Assembly: GCF_947507565.1 (NCBI RefSeq)
Contig: NC_089176.1
Span: forward strand, 3,162,001-3,226,000
Direction of reading: 5' to 3'
Origin: Oscarella lobularis
Taxonomy: Eukaryota > Porifera > Homoscleromorpha > Homosclerophorida > Oscarellidae
Length of the DNA stretch: 64,000 bases
Part shown: in pieces, positions 46,601 through 59,794 of the stretch
Layout: every line of letters starts with the position of its first letter
Numbering within the stretch: position 1 is the first letter of the stretch
Notes under the pieces: model-generated
Told to the model about the DNA's origin: nothing
What the model saw: the letters and a program-made list of their open reading frames with translations, nothing else
Databases searched by the model: none
Program-made: the position numbers and the translations under genes

Positions 46601-49600
46601 CGCCTACGAGTTCAAGGCTCGCGATCAATGGCTCTTCGACTTTCCGGCTCAGATCGCTCTGACGACGACGCAGATTTGGTGGACGACCGAAGTCAATATC
46701 GCCTTCAGTCGACTCGAAGAGGGCTACGAGAACGCGCTCAAGGACTATTACAAGAAGCAGATGAATCAGTTGACGGCGTTGATTAATATGCTCGTCGGCG
46801 ACCTGACGAAAGGCAATCGACAGAAAATCATGACGATTTGTACTATCGACGTCCACGCTCGCGATGTCGTCAATAAGATGGTCAATCAGAAGGTGGAAAA
46901 TGCGCAGGCGTTCATGTGGCTGAGTCAATTGCGCCATCGGTACGACGAGACGCAAAAGCACTGTTTCGCCAATATCTGCGATGCTCAGTTCAAATACTCG
47001 TACGAGTATCTCGGGAATACGGCTCGTCTCGTCATCACGCCGCTCACGGATCGCTGCTACATCACTCTGACTCAATCTCTTCACTTGACAATGAGCGGCG
47101 CTCCGGCTGGACCGGCCGGAACGGGTAAAACGGAAACGACGAAAGACTTGGGTCGCGCTCTGGGCATCATGGTCTACGTATTCAACTGTTCGGAGCAAAT
47201 GGACTACAAATCAATTGGTAACATCTACAAGGGACTGTCGCAGACTGGCGCTTGGGGATGCTTCGACGAATTCAATCGGATCTCGGTCGAGGTCCTCTCC
47301 GTCGTTGCCGTGCAAGTGAAGACAATTCAGGACGCTATACGAGACAAGAAAAAACGATTTCTCTTTCAAGGAGAAGATATCAGTCTCAATCCGACGGTCG
47401 GATTATTTATTACGATGAATCCCGGCTATGCGGGTCGCACGGAATTGCCGGAGAATTTGAAGGCGCTCTTTCGTCCGTGTGCGATGGTCGTTCCGGATTT
47501 CGAATTGATTTGCGAAATCATGTTGGTCGCCGAAGGCTTTCTCAACGCTCGTCTCCTCGCGAGAAAATTCATCACTCTCTACACTCTGTGTCGAGAGCTG
47601 CTATCGAAGCAGGATCACTACGACTGGGGTTTGCGAGCAATTAAATCCGTACTCGTCGTAGCGGGGTCCCTAAAACGAGGCGACAAGGGCCGTCCCGAAG
47701 ATCAAGTATTGATGCGAGCACTTCGCGATTTCAACCTGCCGAAAATCGTCACCGACGACGTGCCGGTTTTCATGGGTCTCATCGGCGATCTCTTTCCCGC
47801 GTTGGACGTTCCGCGAAAGCGCGACATGGACTTCGAGGCAATCGTACGGAAATCGGCGCAGGACTTGAATCTCCAACCGGAGGACAACTTTGTCCTAAAA
47901 GTCGTCCAACTCGAAGAACTCCTCGAGGTGCGTCACTCGGTTTTCGTCATCGGCGCCGCCGGCACGGGCAAGACGCAGGTCATCAAGACGCTCAATAAAA
48001 CGTACGTCCATCAGAAACGACGTCCGCACATGTGCGACATGAACCCGAAAGCAGTCACGTCGGACGAACTGTTCGGCTGCATCAATCCGTCAACGCGCGA
48101 ATGGAAGGACGGCCTTTTCTCGACGACGATGCGGGACCTGTGCAACATCGCCAACGACAGCCCGAAGTGGATTGTTCTCGACGGCGACATCGATCCGATG
48201 TGGATCGAATCGCTCAATACGGTAATGGACGACAATAAAGTATTGACGTTGGCGAGCAACGAGAGAATTCCGCTCAATCCGACCATGAGGCTTGTCTTCG
48301 AGATCGGTCACTTGAAGACCGCGACGCCGGCGACCGTTTCGCGTGCCGGAATTCTTTTCATGAATTACGCCGACGTCGGCTGGAATCCGTAAGTGTACGG
48401 AAGGAGAGAAAGAGGTGCTGTCTTATTCTCCTTTCTAGCTACGTTTCGAGTTGGATTGATAAGAGGGACGTTCAGTCCGAGAAGGCCAATTTGATTATTT
48501 TTGTCGACAAGTACGTTCCGACGTGCCTCGACGTGCTGCGAAGTCGTTTCAAGAAAATTACGCCCGTGACCGACTTCAGTATGGTCCAGACGCTTTGCCA
48601 TTTGCTAGAGTGCCTTTTGACGCCTGAAAATACGCCGCCGGACTCGCCGAAAGAATGGTACGAGCTCTATTTTGTCTACGCGGCGATATGGGCTTTTGGC
48701 GGTGCGATGTTCCAAGATCAGGTAATAAAAAACGCAGAAAAAATGAATATTTGTAATTAAAAATTTTCTTCTATCTGCAGCTGGTCGATTACCGGGTCGA
48801 GTTTAGCAAGTGGTGGGTGACCGAATTCAAAACGATCAAATTTCCATCGCAGGGAACCGTTTTCGACTACTTCGTCGACAACGAAACAAAGAAATTCTCC
48901 TTGTGGACAGAAAAAATTCGAAAATTCGAATTTGATCCAGACATGCCCTTGCAGGTACAATATCAGTGTACCGATAATATTCGTTTTTAATCTTCGCTTT
49001 AGTCCGTTCTCGTGCACACGGCAGAAACGATTCGCCTTCGCTACTTCATGGACCTCCTCATGGCAAATAGTCGTCCCGTCATGTTGGTTGGCAGCGCGGG
49101 CAGCGGCAAGACGGTGATGATCGGCGACAAGTTGAACGGTCTCGGCGACGACTTTCTCGTCGCGACAATTCCGTTCAACAACTACACGACGTCGGCGATG
49201 CTTCAGAACGTCATGGAAAAGCCGCTCGAGAAGAAGGCCGGACGAAACTACGGTCCGCCTGGCACGAAGAAGTTGATCTACTTCATCGACGATATGAACA
49301 TGCCGGCTGTCGACGACTACGGTACCGTGTCGCCGCACACGCTCATTCGTCAGCACTTGGACTATCGGCACTGGTACGACCGTCAGAAGTTGACGTTGAA
49401 GGAGGTACACAACGTGCAGTACGTCGCTTGTATGAATCCGACGGCGGGAAGTTTCACCATCAATCCGCGTCTCCAGCGTCACTTCAGCGTGTTCGCCGTC
49501 AGTTTCCCCGGCAAAGAGGCGCTGCATACGATCTACTCGAGCATCTTGAGCGGTCATCTCAAGAACATTCACGCGTCGAAGAGCGTCTTGAAAGCCGGCG

Positions 49601-52600
49601 ATTCGATCGTCGACTCGGCGCTTCAGCTACACGCGAAAGTGGCGAGCACGTTCCTGCCGACGGCCATCAAGTTTCACTACATTTTCAATTTGCGCGATTT
49701 GTCGAACATCTTTCAAGGAATTCTCTTCACGACGAGCGAGTGCGTCAAACAGCCGAGCGATCTCGTTCGACTGTGGCTCCACGAGTCGAGTCGCGTCTAT
49801 CGCGACAAGTTGATCGAGGATAAGGACATGGAGGCGTATGATAAACTTCAGATGGGCGTAGCGAAGAAAAAATTTGACGTATGAGGGAGAGAAAGAGTGA
49901 AACGTTGCATTATTGTGCTCTCTAGGATTTAAGCGAGGAAACGTTGGCCAGCGATCCGCTGATATTCTGCCACTTTGCCTCTGGCATCGGCGAGGGAAAA
50001 TATTTGCCTGTGACCGGGTGGGATCCGCTGAAGAAGACATTGGAAGAGGCGTTGGAGAATTACAACGAAGTGAACGCCGCCATGAATTTGGTTCTTTTCG
50101 AAGACGCCATCGTGCACATGTAAGCAACAAAAAGAATAAAGAAATTTTTGAAAATGATTTTTCTAAATTTAGCTGTCGCATCAATCGCATCTTGGAGTCG
50201 CCTCGCGGCAACGCTCTCCTCGTCGGCGTCGGCGGATCGGGCAAGCAGAGTCTGACGAGGCTGGCCGCTTTTGTGAGCAACTTGGAAATATTTCAAATAA
50301 CTCTTCGTAAAGGCTACAGCGCGGCAGATCTCAAAGTAAACAGAATTATCTTTGACTACATTTTCTATTGATTTCTCTTTGTTCTAAAATTAGCTTGACT
50401 TGGCTCAGCTCTATCTCAAGGCCGGTGTAAAGAACATCGGGACCGTCTTCATGCTAACCGATGCGCAGATTCCCGATGAAAAATTTCTAGTATTAATCAA
50501 CGACCTGCTCGCATCCGGCGAAATTCCTGATTTATTTGCCGACGATGAAATGGAGAACGTGATCGGTGCAATGCGCGGTGAAGTTCGAGGCTTCGGTCTG
50601 CAGGACACGCGAGAAAACTGTTGGAAATTTTTCATTGAGAGGGTCAGGCGACAACTCAAAGTACGGTGACGTTTTGTACGGGATGTACGCTTTTTTAATT
50701 CTGGAACTTCAGGTCGTGCTGTGTTTTTCACCGGTCGGTTCCGCTTTGCGCGTGCGAGGTCGAAAGTTTCCCGCTGTCGTCAGCTGCACGTGCATTGACT
50801 GGTTTCACGAGTGGCCCGAAGCCGCTATGCAGTCCGTTGCGCGGCGATTTCTCAGCGAAGACGAGCTTGTTCCGGTACACGAGCACGTTCTCTTCGTATA
50901 CGTGATATCCTAAGCGTCTGTTTAGGAAAGTCTGCGAAATTCGATAAGTCAGTTCATGGCCCATGCGCACATGAGTGTCAACGAGATCAGTAAGAAATAT
51001 CTTGCGAACGAGCGAAGATATAACTATACGACTCCGAAGAGTTTCTTGGAACAGGTAAGGAGGACCGTGCGAAGAGACGCTACAAATAAGCGCTGTGTAT
51101 TTTATCAGATAAAACTGTATCAGACACTGCTGAAAAAGAAGGCACTCGAATTGCAGCAGAAGATGGAACGTCTCGAGAACGGTTTGACAAAACTTCAAAA
51201 CACGGCGTCGCAGGTGGACGACTTGAAGGCGAAGCTGGCGGCACAAGAAGTCGAGCTCAAGCAGAAGAACGAGGACGCCGACAAGCTGATTCAAATCGTC
51301 GGCGTCGAGACGGAGAAAGTGAGCAAAGAGAAGGAAATCGCCGACGCCGAGGAGCTGAAGGTAGCAAAAATCAACAAGGACGTCACGGAAAAACAGAGGT
51401 CGTGCGAAAAGGACTTGGCCAAAGCAGAGCCGGCTCTAAAAGCGGCCGTCGAAGCGTTGAACACGCTGAACAAGACGAATTTGACCGAATTGAAGTCGTT
51501 CGGTCAGCCTCCGCCGGCCGTTTCGAACGTAACGGCCGCCGTGATGGTGCTTCTCGCTCCGGCGAATAAGATACCGAAAGATCGAAGTTGGAAAGCGGCG
51601 AAAGTGATGATGGGCAAAGTCGACTCGTTCTTGGACTCGCTGATCAATTTCGACAAGGAGAACATTCACGAGTCGAATTTGAAAGCTATTCATCCGTATC
51701 TAGACGATCCGAATTTCACTGCCGACTTCATTCGAGCCAAGTCGTTCGCCGCAGCCGGTTTGTGCGCTTGGGTGTGCAACATCGTCATGTTCTACCACGT
51801 CTATTGCGACGTCGAACCGAAGCGTCAAGCGCTCGCCGCCGCCAATGCCGAACTTCAGGCGGCGCAAGAAAAGTTGACCTCAATCAAGGCGAAGATCAAG
51901 CAATTGGACGAGAATTTGGCAGAACTGACGGCACAGTTCGAAAAAGCGACAGCGGAGAAGTTAAAATGTCAACAAGAAGCCGAATCGACGGCGCTGACTA
52001 TCTCGCTAGCAAATCGTCTCGTGAACGGGCTCGCTTCGGAAAACGTTCGCTGGGCGGAATCGGTGCAGGGATTCAAGGAAGCGGAGAAGACGCTACCGGG
52101 CGACGTTCTTCTCATCACGGCCTTCGTCTCCTACGTCGGCTGCTTCGGCAAACGCTATCGACTCGAACTGATGGACGAGAAGTGGCAGACGTATCTCAAG
52201 GGACTGGCTGATCCTATTCCGATTACGGAAGGCCTCGATCCGCTTTCGCTTCTCACCGACGACGCGACGATCGCCGGTTGGCAGAACGAGGGATTGCCGA
52301 GCGATCGCATGTCGACGGAAAATGCGACGATTTTGAGAAATTGCGAACGATGGCCGTTGATGATCGATCCGCAACTTCAGGGCATCAAGTGGATCAAGAA
52401 TCGCGAGGGAAGCGAATTGCGCGTCGTTCGACTCGGACAACGAGGCTATTTGGATACGATCGAACGAGCCGTGTCGAACGGTGAGTGCGTGCTGATCGAA
52501 AATATTGGCGAGTCGATGGATCCCGTGCTGGATCCGCTTCTCGGTCGCAATACGATTAAGAAGGGTCGGTTTATCAAAATCGGCGACAAGGAAGTCGAGT

Positions 52601-55600
52601 ACAATCCGAATTTTCGGCTCATTCTTCACACGAAACTCGCCAATCCGCACTACAAACCCGAAATGCAAGCTCAAACGACGCTGATCAACTTCACCGTCAC
52701 AGTCGACGGTCTTGAGGATCAACTTCTCGCCGACGTCGTCGCCTGGGAACGTCCCGACTTGGAGGAGACCAAGGCAAACCTCACGCGTCAACAGAACGAG
52801 TTTAAGATCACGCTGAAAGAGCTGGAAGACTCGCTCTTAGCTCGACTGTCGGCAGCCGGCGGAAATTTTCTCGGCGATACGGCACTGGTCGAAAATCTCG
52901 AAACGACGAAGAAAACGGCAGCCGAAATCGAAGTTCAAGTAGCCGAAGCTAAAGTGACCGAAGAGAAAATCAATACGGCGAGAGAGAACTATCGTCCGGC
53001 GTCGGCACGTGCCGCCTTACTCTATTTCATCCTCAACGACTTGAACAAGATCAATCCGATCTATCAGTTCTCGCTCAAGGCCTTCAACGTCGTCTTCATG
53101 AAAGCCGTCGAACGAGCCGATCCCGCCGACGACGTTCAACAGCGCGTCAATAACCTCATTGCCTGCATTACCTATTCCGTATTTGTCTACACGACTCGCG
53201 GTCTCTTCGAACGAGACAAGCTCATCTTCACCGCTCAAGTCGCCTTTCAGATTCTTCTCAAGAAAAAGGACATCAATCCCATCGAACTCGACTTTCTTCT
53301 TCGATTTCCCGCTCAGCCGAACGTCACGTCGCCGGTGGACTTTCTGAGCAATCAGTCGTGGGGCGGCATCAAGGCTCTCTCGACGATGGAGGAGTTTCGC
53401 AATCTCGATCGCGACATCGAAGGATCGGCGAAACGCTGGAAGAAGTTCGTCGAGCACGAATGTCCCGAAACGGAGAAATTTCCGCAAGAGTGGAAGAACA
53501 AGACGTCGCTTCAGAAACTGTGCATGATGAGAGCGCTGAGACCGGACCGCATGGTCTACGCCGTCAGGTAACAGCGAAACTCTTCGTACTCTATATCGTT
53601 TTTGCCTATATAGGCTTTTTGTCGAGGAGAAACTGGGCACGAAATACGTCGAAAACAGATCGATGGAATTTGCCAAATCGTACGAAGAAAGCGGACCGGC
53701 GACGCCGATGTTCTTCGTCCTCTCGCCCGGTGTCGATCCGTTGAAGGACGTCGAAGCGCTGGGCCAGAAGATGGGCTTCACGTTCGACAATCAAAACTTC
53801 TACAACATCTCCCTCGGTCAGGGCCAAGAAGTCGTCGCCGAACGGGCGTTGGATCGCGCGGCGAAGGAAGGTCACTGGGTCATCTTGCAGAACATTCATC
53901 TCGTCGCCAAGTGGCTGTCGACGTTGGAGAAGAAATTGGAGGCGTACAGCGAGGGCAGCAACGAGTCGTATCGCGTCTATATCAGCGCCGAGCCGGCGTC
54001 GACTCGCGCGTCGCACATCATTCCGCAGGGAATATTGGAGTCGTCGATCAAAATTACGAACGAGCCGCCGACCGGTATGAAAGCGAATCTGCACAAAGCG
54101 CTAGGCTATTTCAATCAGGCAAGATATCTGTCTTATTTTATTCTTGTACGATTAATCGTTTCCGTGATGCTAGGATACACTGGAGCGGAGCGCCCGAGAA
54201 ACGGAATTCAAGGGGATTCTGAACGCGCTCTGCTATTTTCACGCTGTCGTGTCGGAGCGTCGTAAATTTGGTCCACAGGGATGGAATCGTCCCTATCCGT
54301 TCAACATTGGAGATTTGACGATAAGCGTCGACGTGCTGTACAACTATCTCGAGGGAAGTGCTAAAGTTCCATGGGAAGATCTGCGTTATCTGTTCGGAGA
54401 GATCATGTACGGCGGTCACATTACTGACGATTGGGACAGGCGACTTTGCCGAACGTATCTGGAGGAGTACGTTCGACCTGAAGTGGTACGTCGAGTTAAT
54501 TGAAAACGACAATTCCCAATAATACGATTATTCCTGTGTAGCTTGAACGAGAAGCGACATTGGCTCCGAACTATCCGTGTCCTCCCAATTCGGACTACGA
54601 CGCTTATCACAATTACATCGACGAGGAATTACCGCCGGAAAGTCCGTACCTTTACGGTCTCCACCCGAATGCTGAGATTGGGTTCTTGACGACGACGTCG
54701 GAGAATTTGTTTCGCACGGTGCTCGAAATGCAGCCGAGAGATTCGTCCGGCGAAGGCAGCGGTGGAACGACCCGCGAAGAGAAGGTGCAAAAGAGCTGGA
54801 GCATCATTGGTTGACGACTTATTTATTTTCGTTTTTTTTTAAGGTCAAGGGCATATTGGACGATATCTTGGACAAGCTGCCCGATCATTTCAACGTCCCC
54901 GAGCTGATGGCTCGAGCGGAAGAGAAGACGCCGTACGTGGTCGTCGCTTTTCAGGAATGTGAACGAATGAATATGCTCACGTCTGAGATTAGACGCTCCC
55001 TTCGAGAACTAGACCTTGGACTCAAGGTGCGTCATATAAACGTACTCCGTTATCGGTCGTGGAATGTTTGATCATTTTAGGGCGAGTTGACGATTACTGC
55101 GGATATGGAGAAGCTTCAGAATTCGCTTTTCCTCGACGACGTGCCGGATTCGTGGAACAAGAAAGCGTATCCGTCTCTCAACGGCCTTTCTGCGTGGTAC
55201 GCCGATCTCCTGCTTCGCATCAAGGAGCTCGAGAACTGGGTAGCCGACTTTCAAATGCCGACCGCCATCTGGTTGGCCGGATTTTTCAATCCGCAGTCGT
55301 TTCTCACGGCTATCATGCAGTCCATGGCTCGCAAGAACGGCTGGCCTTTGGACAAGATGTGTCTCCAGTGCGACGTGACGAAGAAGTGGCGCGAGGATTT
55401 TACGAGTCCGCCGCGAGAGGGAGCCTACGTTCACGGTCTGTTCATGGAGGGTGCGAGATGGGACACGCAGTCGGGCATGATCCAGGAAGCTCGACTGAAG
55501 GAATTGACCCCCTCCGTTCCGGTCATCTTCATTCGAGCCATTCCCGTCGATAAGCAGGAGACGAAGAACGTGTACGAATGTCCCGTGTACAAAACGAGGC

Positions 55601-55698
55601 AGCGCGGGCCGACGTTCGTGTGGACGTTCAATTTGAGAACGAAGGACAAGCCGTCGAAGTGGGCCATTGCTGGCGTCGCTCTCCTTCTCAGCGTCTAG
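40635..55698 (+). CDS. Axonemal outer-arm dynein heavy chain (DNAH9/11/17 beta type)
   Basis: Motor subunit of ciliary outer dynein arms; it uses ATP to slide doublet microtubules. About 25 exons with 45-90 nt introns code for about 4,400 residues, the normal length. The N-terminal tail ([51 protein letters not shown]) is the beta-chain type. The largest exon, 45220-48390, holds the linker, AAA1 (P-loop [15 protein letters not shown], Walker [32 protein letters not shown]) and AAA2 ([14 protein letters not shown]). AAA3 is [12 protein letters not shown] and AAA4 is [14 protein letters not shown]. The stalk coiled coils (51110-52000) flank the microtubule-binding tip with [17 protein letters not shown]5, AAA6 and the C-terminal domain follow, ending LAGVALLL-like at 55698. 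All P-loop lysines needed in AAA1-4 are present. The exon 1 ATG at 40635 is the only one giving the conserved tail. Confidence 0.95.
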
Positions 55699-55930
55699 TA
55701 CTGGCGTTCGTCTAAAACTTTGTCACTGACCGGTCTATACTTACACTTCTACCAATAATAATCTTTCCACTACAGCTGTTTACGCAGTTCTTCTCCTTCA
55801 ATCGTTATTTTTCTGTGATACTTTCAGATTTTCCTGAACCCCAATGGCGCCAATCAAGGACCCCCATTGACAACGCATTAGCGTACGTGTATCCATGCGA
55901 GGGCAGAACCGACAACACAACAACTGAGCA
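55699..55930. other. Intergenic, dynein 3' flank and GH3 promoter
   Basis: 232 nt between the dynein stop and the first GH3 start. It contains an aataataatc stretch near 55755 that may serve in 3' end formation. No gene seen. Confidence 0.4.
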
Positions 55931-58900
55931 ATGATGAAGATGTTTTGTTCCCTAGCTCTTGTTTTCTCGTACATCGTCGTCGTTGCCGTCGCGGAGATTC
56001 CCGATAGCACAAACATTGACGTTTGGGACTGTCTCGCCTCACCTCGACAGCGTTGGTAAGCCGAAGAATGCTATTGAACGAAATGAGACATGTTCTGTCA
56101 GGCAAATGATGAAGGACAAGACTGTTCGACTTCAGGCCAATACTAGCCAGTGTCTTGATATTGAACTGTACGGAACGAGTGACGGATCAAATATTTGGTG
56201 AGTCGGAAGTTGAGATTGCGACAGAAAGACGCTTACTGCCGTCGTTTTATTTTTTATTAGGCTATCGAGCTGCCATACGGACGACACATTACCGGCACAC
56301 CAGAATCAGGAGTGGATCTTTAATTCCAACAAGACCATTACGAGCACGCTCTCAGGAAAATGTCTCGACGTCGCCAATTCGGGTTTTAAAATAGTATGCC
56401 TACAGTTCGTTTATTAACAATGCTATTGGGTAGGAAAGGTTAGCGGTACCAATGTGCAGCTTTGGACGTGCACGGGATCGGCTAGTCAACAGTGGACATT
56501 CAATGCAACGAGTGGAGCAATACAAAATGCTATGAATGGACTTTGCATTGATGCTGGCAGCACTGCATCTTGTCAGGTACGTACGGTACATTAATTAAAC
56601 AGATCAATATTAATATTTGAATATTTGTTAAGATGTCGCCGTGGAGTGGTTACCCGTACTGCGATTCAAAGCGATCGGCAGACGACAGAGCTAAAGATCT
56701 TATATCAAGACTGACTCTTCCTGAGAAGGTGAAGAGCTTGAACATATTAGCTGTTCGTGAGGCTCTCTCTCTGTAGGTCTCTCTGATGGAGAACGACAAC
56801 GGAGGCGTGCCGCGTTTGGCTGTTCCGCCCATTGCCCACACAGAGTGTACTCACGGCACATTGAACTCGGCTGGTTATGAGACGACTCTTTTTCCTCAAG
56901 CAATTACCGTTGCTCGAAGGCAAGGAGAAGATCCGACTATGAGCGTGTCCCGGAAATTTTGTTTTCTTATAGTTTTGATCGTGACCTGCTTCATATGGAG
57001 GCTCGTGCCATAGCTGACGAAGTTCGCGGAAAGCACAATGACGGCGCAAAAAATGGCAAGACGTCATATCCTTTTGGCTTGATATGCTGGGCGCCCGTCG
57101 TCAATCTGTGCAGAGATCGTAAGCCCAATTTTACTGTAGGTGTTTCATTATATGCATGTGTACGCAGCGCGTTGGGGGCGCTGTCAGGAGGGCTACGGCG
57201 AAGATCCATACCTTCAGGCCGAATTGTCGGCTCAGTACGTGGACGGTCTTCAAAACGGACCTGACAAGAATCACATTGAAGCTGTGGTGCGTAAAATATC
57301 GTTCAAATACTGCCAGTACAGTATTTTCCTAGTAATACGGTATCTTCAGGCAACGTGCAAGCACTTTGACGTGCACACGGGTCCAGAAAATATTCCATCA
57401 AGTCGATTCGACTTTGATTCAATTGTCACGTACAGAGACTGGGTTGAATCATTTCAGCCAGCTTTCAAGTAAAGTAGCGACGAAGCTAGTTTTTTCGCTA
57501 TAAGCTATTTTATTTAGGGGATGTGGCGATGCCGGTGCACTGTCGTACATGTGCAGCTACAACAGTGTATGTACGAATGAGAAGTAACAGAAAGTCGTCA
57601 ATGACATTTTAGATCAATGGGGTTCCTGCTTGTGCCAACCGAGAGCTGCTGACTGACTTGCTGCGGGACAGGTGGAATTTCACCGGTTTTGTCGTCTCTG
57701 ATTGTGGTGGGTTTCTTATTTCCCTGTTAAAGCAATAAAATGGCAATGTTTTATCTAGGAGCGTTAGGAAATGTCTACAGCCGACATCATTTTGCCGGAT
57801 CTGAGATGGAAGCTGCCGAGTTCAGTTTGAAAGCGGGCTGTGATTGGAACTGTGGTAAGTATTTTTGCGCTTGCTGACAGTCTGTCTTATAAAAAATGCG
57901 AATGAAGTGCATGTTGTAACCGTCTTTTATAGGGGGCACTTTCCGCCAGCTACAGGCGGCCGTCGAAGGGGGCTACGTTCCTGAAGAGTACCTTGACGTA
58001 GCACTAGTTCGGCAAGCTCGAGTTTGGGCAATGCTTGGCTTCTTTGACGATCCCAGTACTGTTATGTACAACAAGTAAGCCTTGTCATTATTACCGGCAA
58101 AATTTTACAAAATTTTTTATTGCTGCCAAGTCTAACTTTATCTGTTGTGGATGAACACAAAGATCTCTCTTTACTCGGAGGTACAGAATAGTGCAATTTT
58201 TAAAATTATATTTATACCTTTTTATTGTTAGCAATGGAGTCAATCGTTCTGTTGGAAAATCGAAATTCTCTTCTTCCACTTGATATGTCCAAATACTCGA
58301 AAATTGCTCTCGTTGGTCCTTGTGCTAATGATACGACGTGCCCAAGAGGTATTGATAGCAGATCAACACTGGCAACGAGAGTAATTAATTGATGGTTTAT
58401 AAGGCGACTATGATCCAAATCCCAAGTACACGGTGACACCGCTTCAGGCATTGAGCAATCACAGCACTAGTTCCGTGAAGGTACGGCTAGCTTAGACGAT
58501 TATCAGACTAAATGATTAGTATCTGTTTGTTGGGCACAGATCAATTTCGCCCCTGGCTGCAAAGACGTCAACTGCGCGGACACATCGATGTTCACCGATG
58601 CCATTAATATGGGAAAGGCGTCCGATTTGATCATTTACGTTGGAGGCATAAGCAAGAGCATTGAAGGCGAAGGGCACGATCGATCCGACATTGCTTTGCC
58701 TAAAAACCAGGAGCAACTCGTTCAAAAGTAGGCTAGCACTTTGGTACATGGCAGAAGGAGAACTATTCTCTATCTGTAGGCTGAAGGGCGTCGGAAAACC
58801 TCTCGTTGTCGTGCTTATGCACGGGGCTCCGGCCATCTCAAACGTCACGTTTTCGAGTGCAGATGCTCTTATTAGCACCGGCTACGGCGGACAAGGTCAG

Positions 58901-59684
58901 GTGGAATCTGTTAGCTTTTGCGATTCCACAAATGCTGGAGTTTTTTCTTCCCCAGAGGTCGGAAACGCCCTTTTCAACGTTCTGACCGGCGCCCACAATC
59001 CGGCGGGCCGTCTGTCGGTGACGTGGTACACGGGAAACGATCAGTTGCCCAGCATGACCGATTACAATATGACGTCGACGCCCGGGCGAACGTATCGCTA
59101 CTTGACGACGCCGCCGCTCTATCGATTCGGCTACGGTTTGTCGTACACTCAATTTTCGTACGCAAACTTGACTATCAGCCCGACAACAATCAAACCGTGC
59201 CAGTCAGTCACCATTAGCGTTGCTGTGAAGAATGCAGGCAAGATGAAAGGAGATGAAGTGGTTCAGGTTTATCTTGAATACAAGGTGAAAAAAGAAATCA
59301 CATTTGGGAGGGACCAATCTTCGCGTGAGATTTTAATATTTGGAGTTTTTTCGACCGTAGAATGCAACGGTTCCTGTTGCTAATATCAAACTCGTTGGCT
59401 TCGATCGTCTTAAAGGACTTAGCGCGGGCGCAAGTCAGACAGCAAACATCCAAATTGCTCCAACTCAAATGACAGTGATTTAGCAACTAAGATTGTCAGT
59501 AAAAATGATTGCAAAGTTTTTGTAGGTGACCGAAAGTGTAGAATATTCCGAAATTATTGAACCGGGAGGCTACACCCTTCACGTCGGCGGTCATCAGCCG
59601 TCAGACGACAAGGCACCGGGAAGCGTTCTAACGGGCATGTTTACCGTGGAAGGCAATCCCACTCCACTGTCGTCGTGCAAGTGA
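55931..59684 (+). CDS. Family GH3 beta-xylosidase-like enzyme with N-terminal ricin-type lectin, copy 1
   Basis: Removes terminal beta-linked xylose (or a related sugar) from oligosaccharides; works after endoxylanase. Signal peptide MMKMFCSLALVFSYIVVVAVA, then a beta-trefoil of ricin B type with Q-x-W repeats (RQRW, NQEWIF, SQQWTF) and the repeat Cys pairs (QCLDI, KCLDV, LCIDA). The GH3 domain reads LPEKVSLMENDNGGVPRL, TECTHG, FDRDLLHMEARAIADEVRG, RWGRCQEGYGEDPYL, CKHFDVHTGPE, SYMCSYNSINGVPACAN and nucleophile Asp in GFVVSDCGAL. The second alpha/beta domain (IALVGPCANDTTC, IYVGGIS...EGEGHDR) and a fibronectin-III-like C-terminus (VGGHQPSD) follow. About 20 short introns, about 880 residues. 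ECTHG and CKHFDVH together are typical of plant-type xylosidases/arabinofuranosidases of GH3. Confidence 0.88.
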
Positions 59685-59794
59685 ACGTGCAATGCGTTTT
59701 CGTTTTTTTAAGCAGGTTTTTATTTTTGTTATGTTTGGACGGTTGTGCTTTTCTCACGTGTGCTTTGGTGTAGGAGTTGAGGTGCGAACTACTC

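Noticed and set aside
46005-47198. 397-codon open frame on the minus strand, and others of 360 and 290 codons inside the dynein gene
   Set aside because: Shadows of the dynein coding frame caused by strong codon bias; Arg/His/Gln-rich with no family motif, while the plus strand encodes a conserved dynein.
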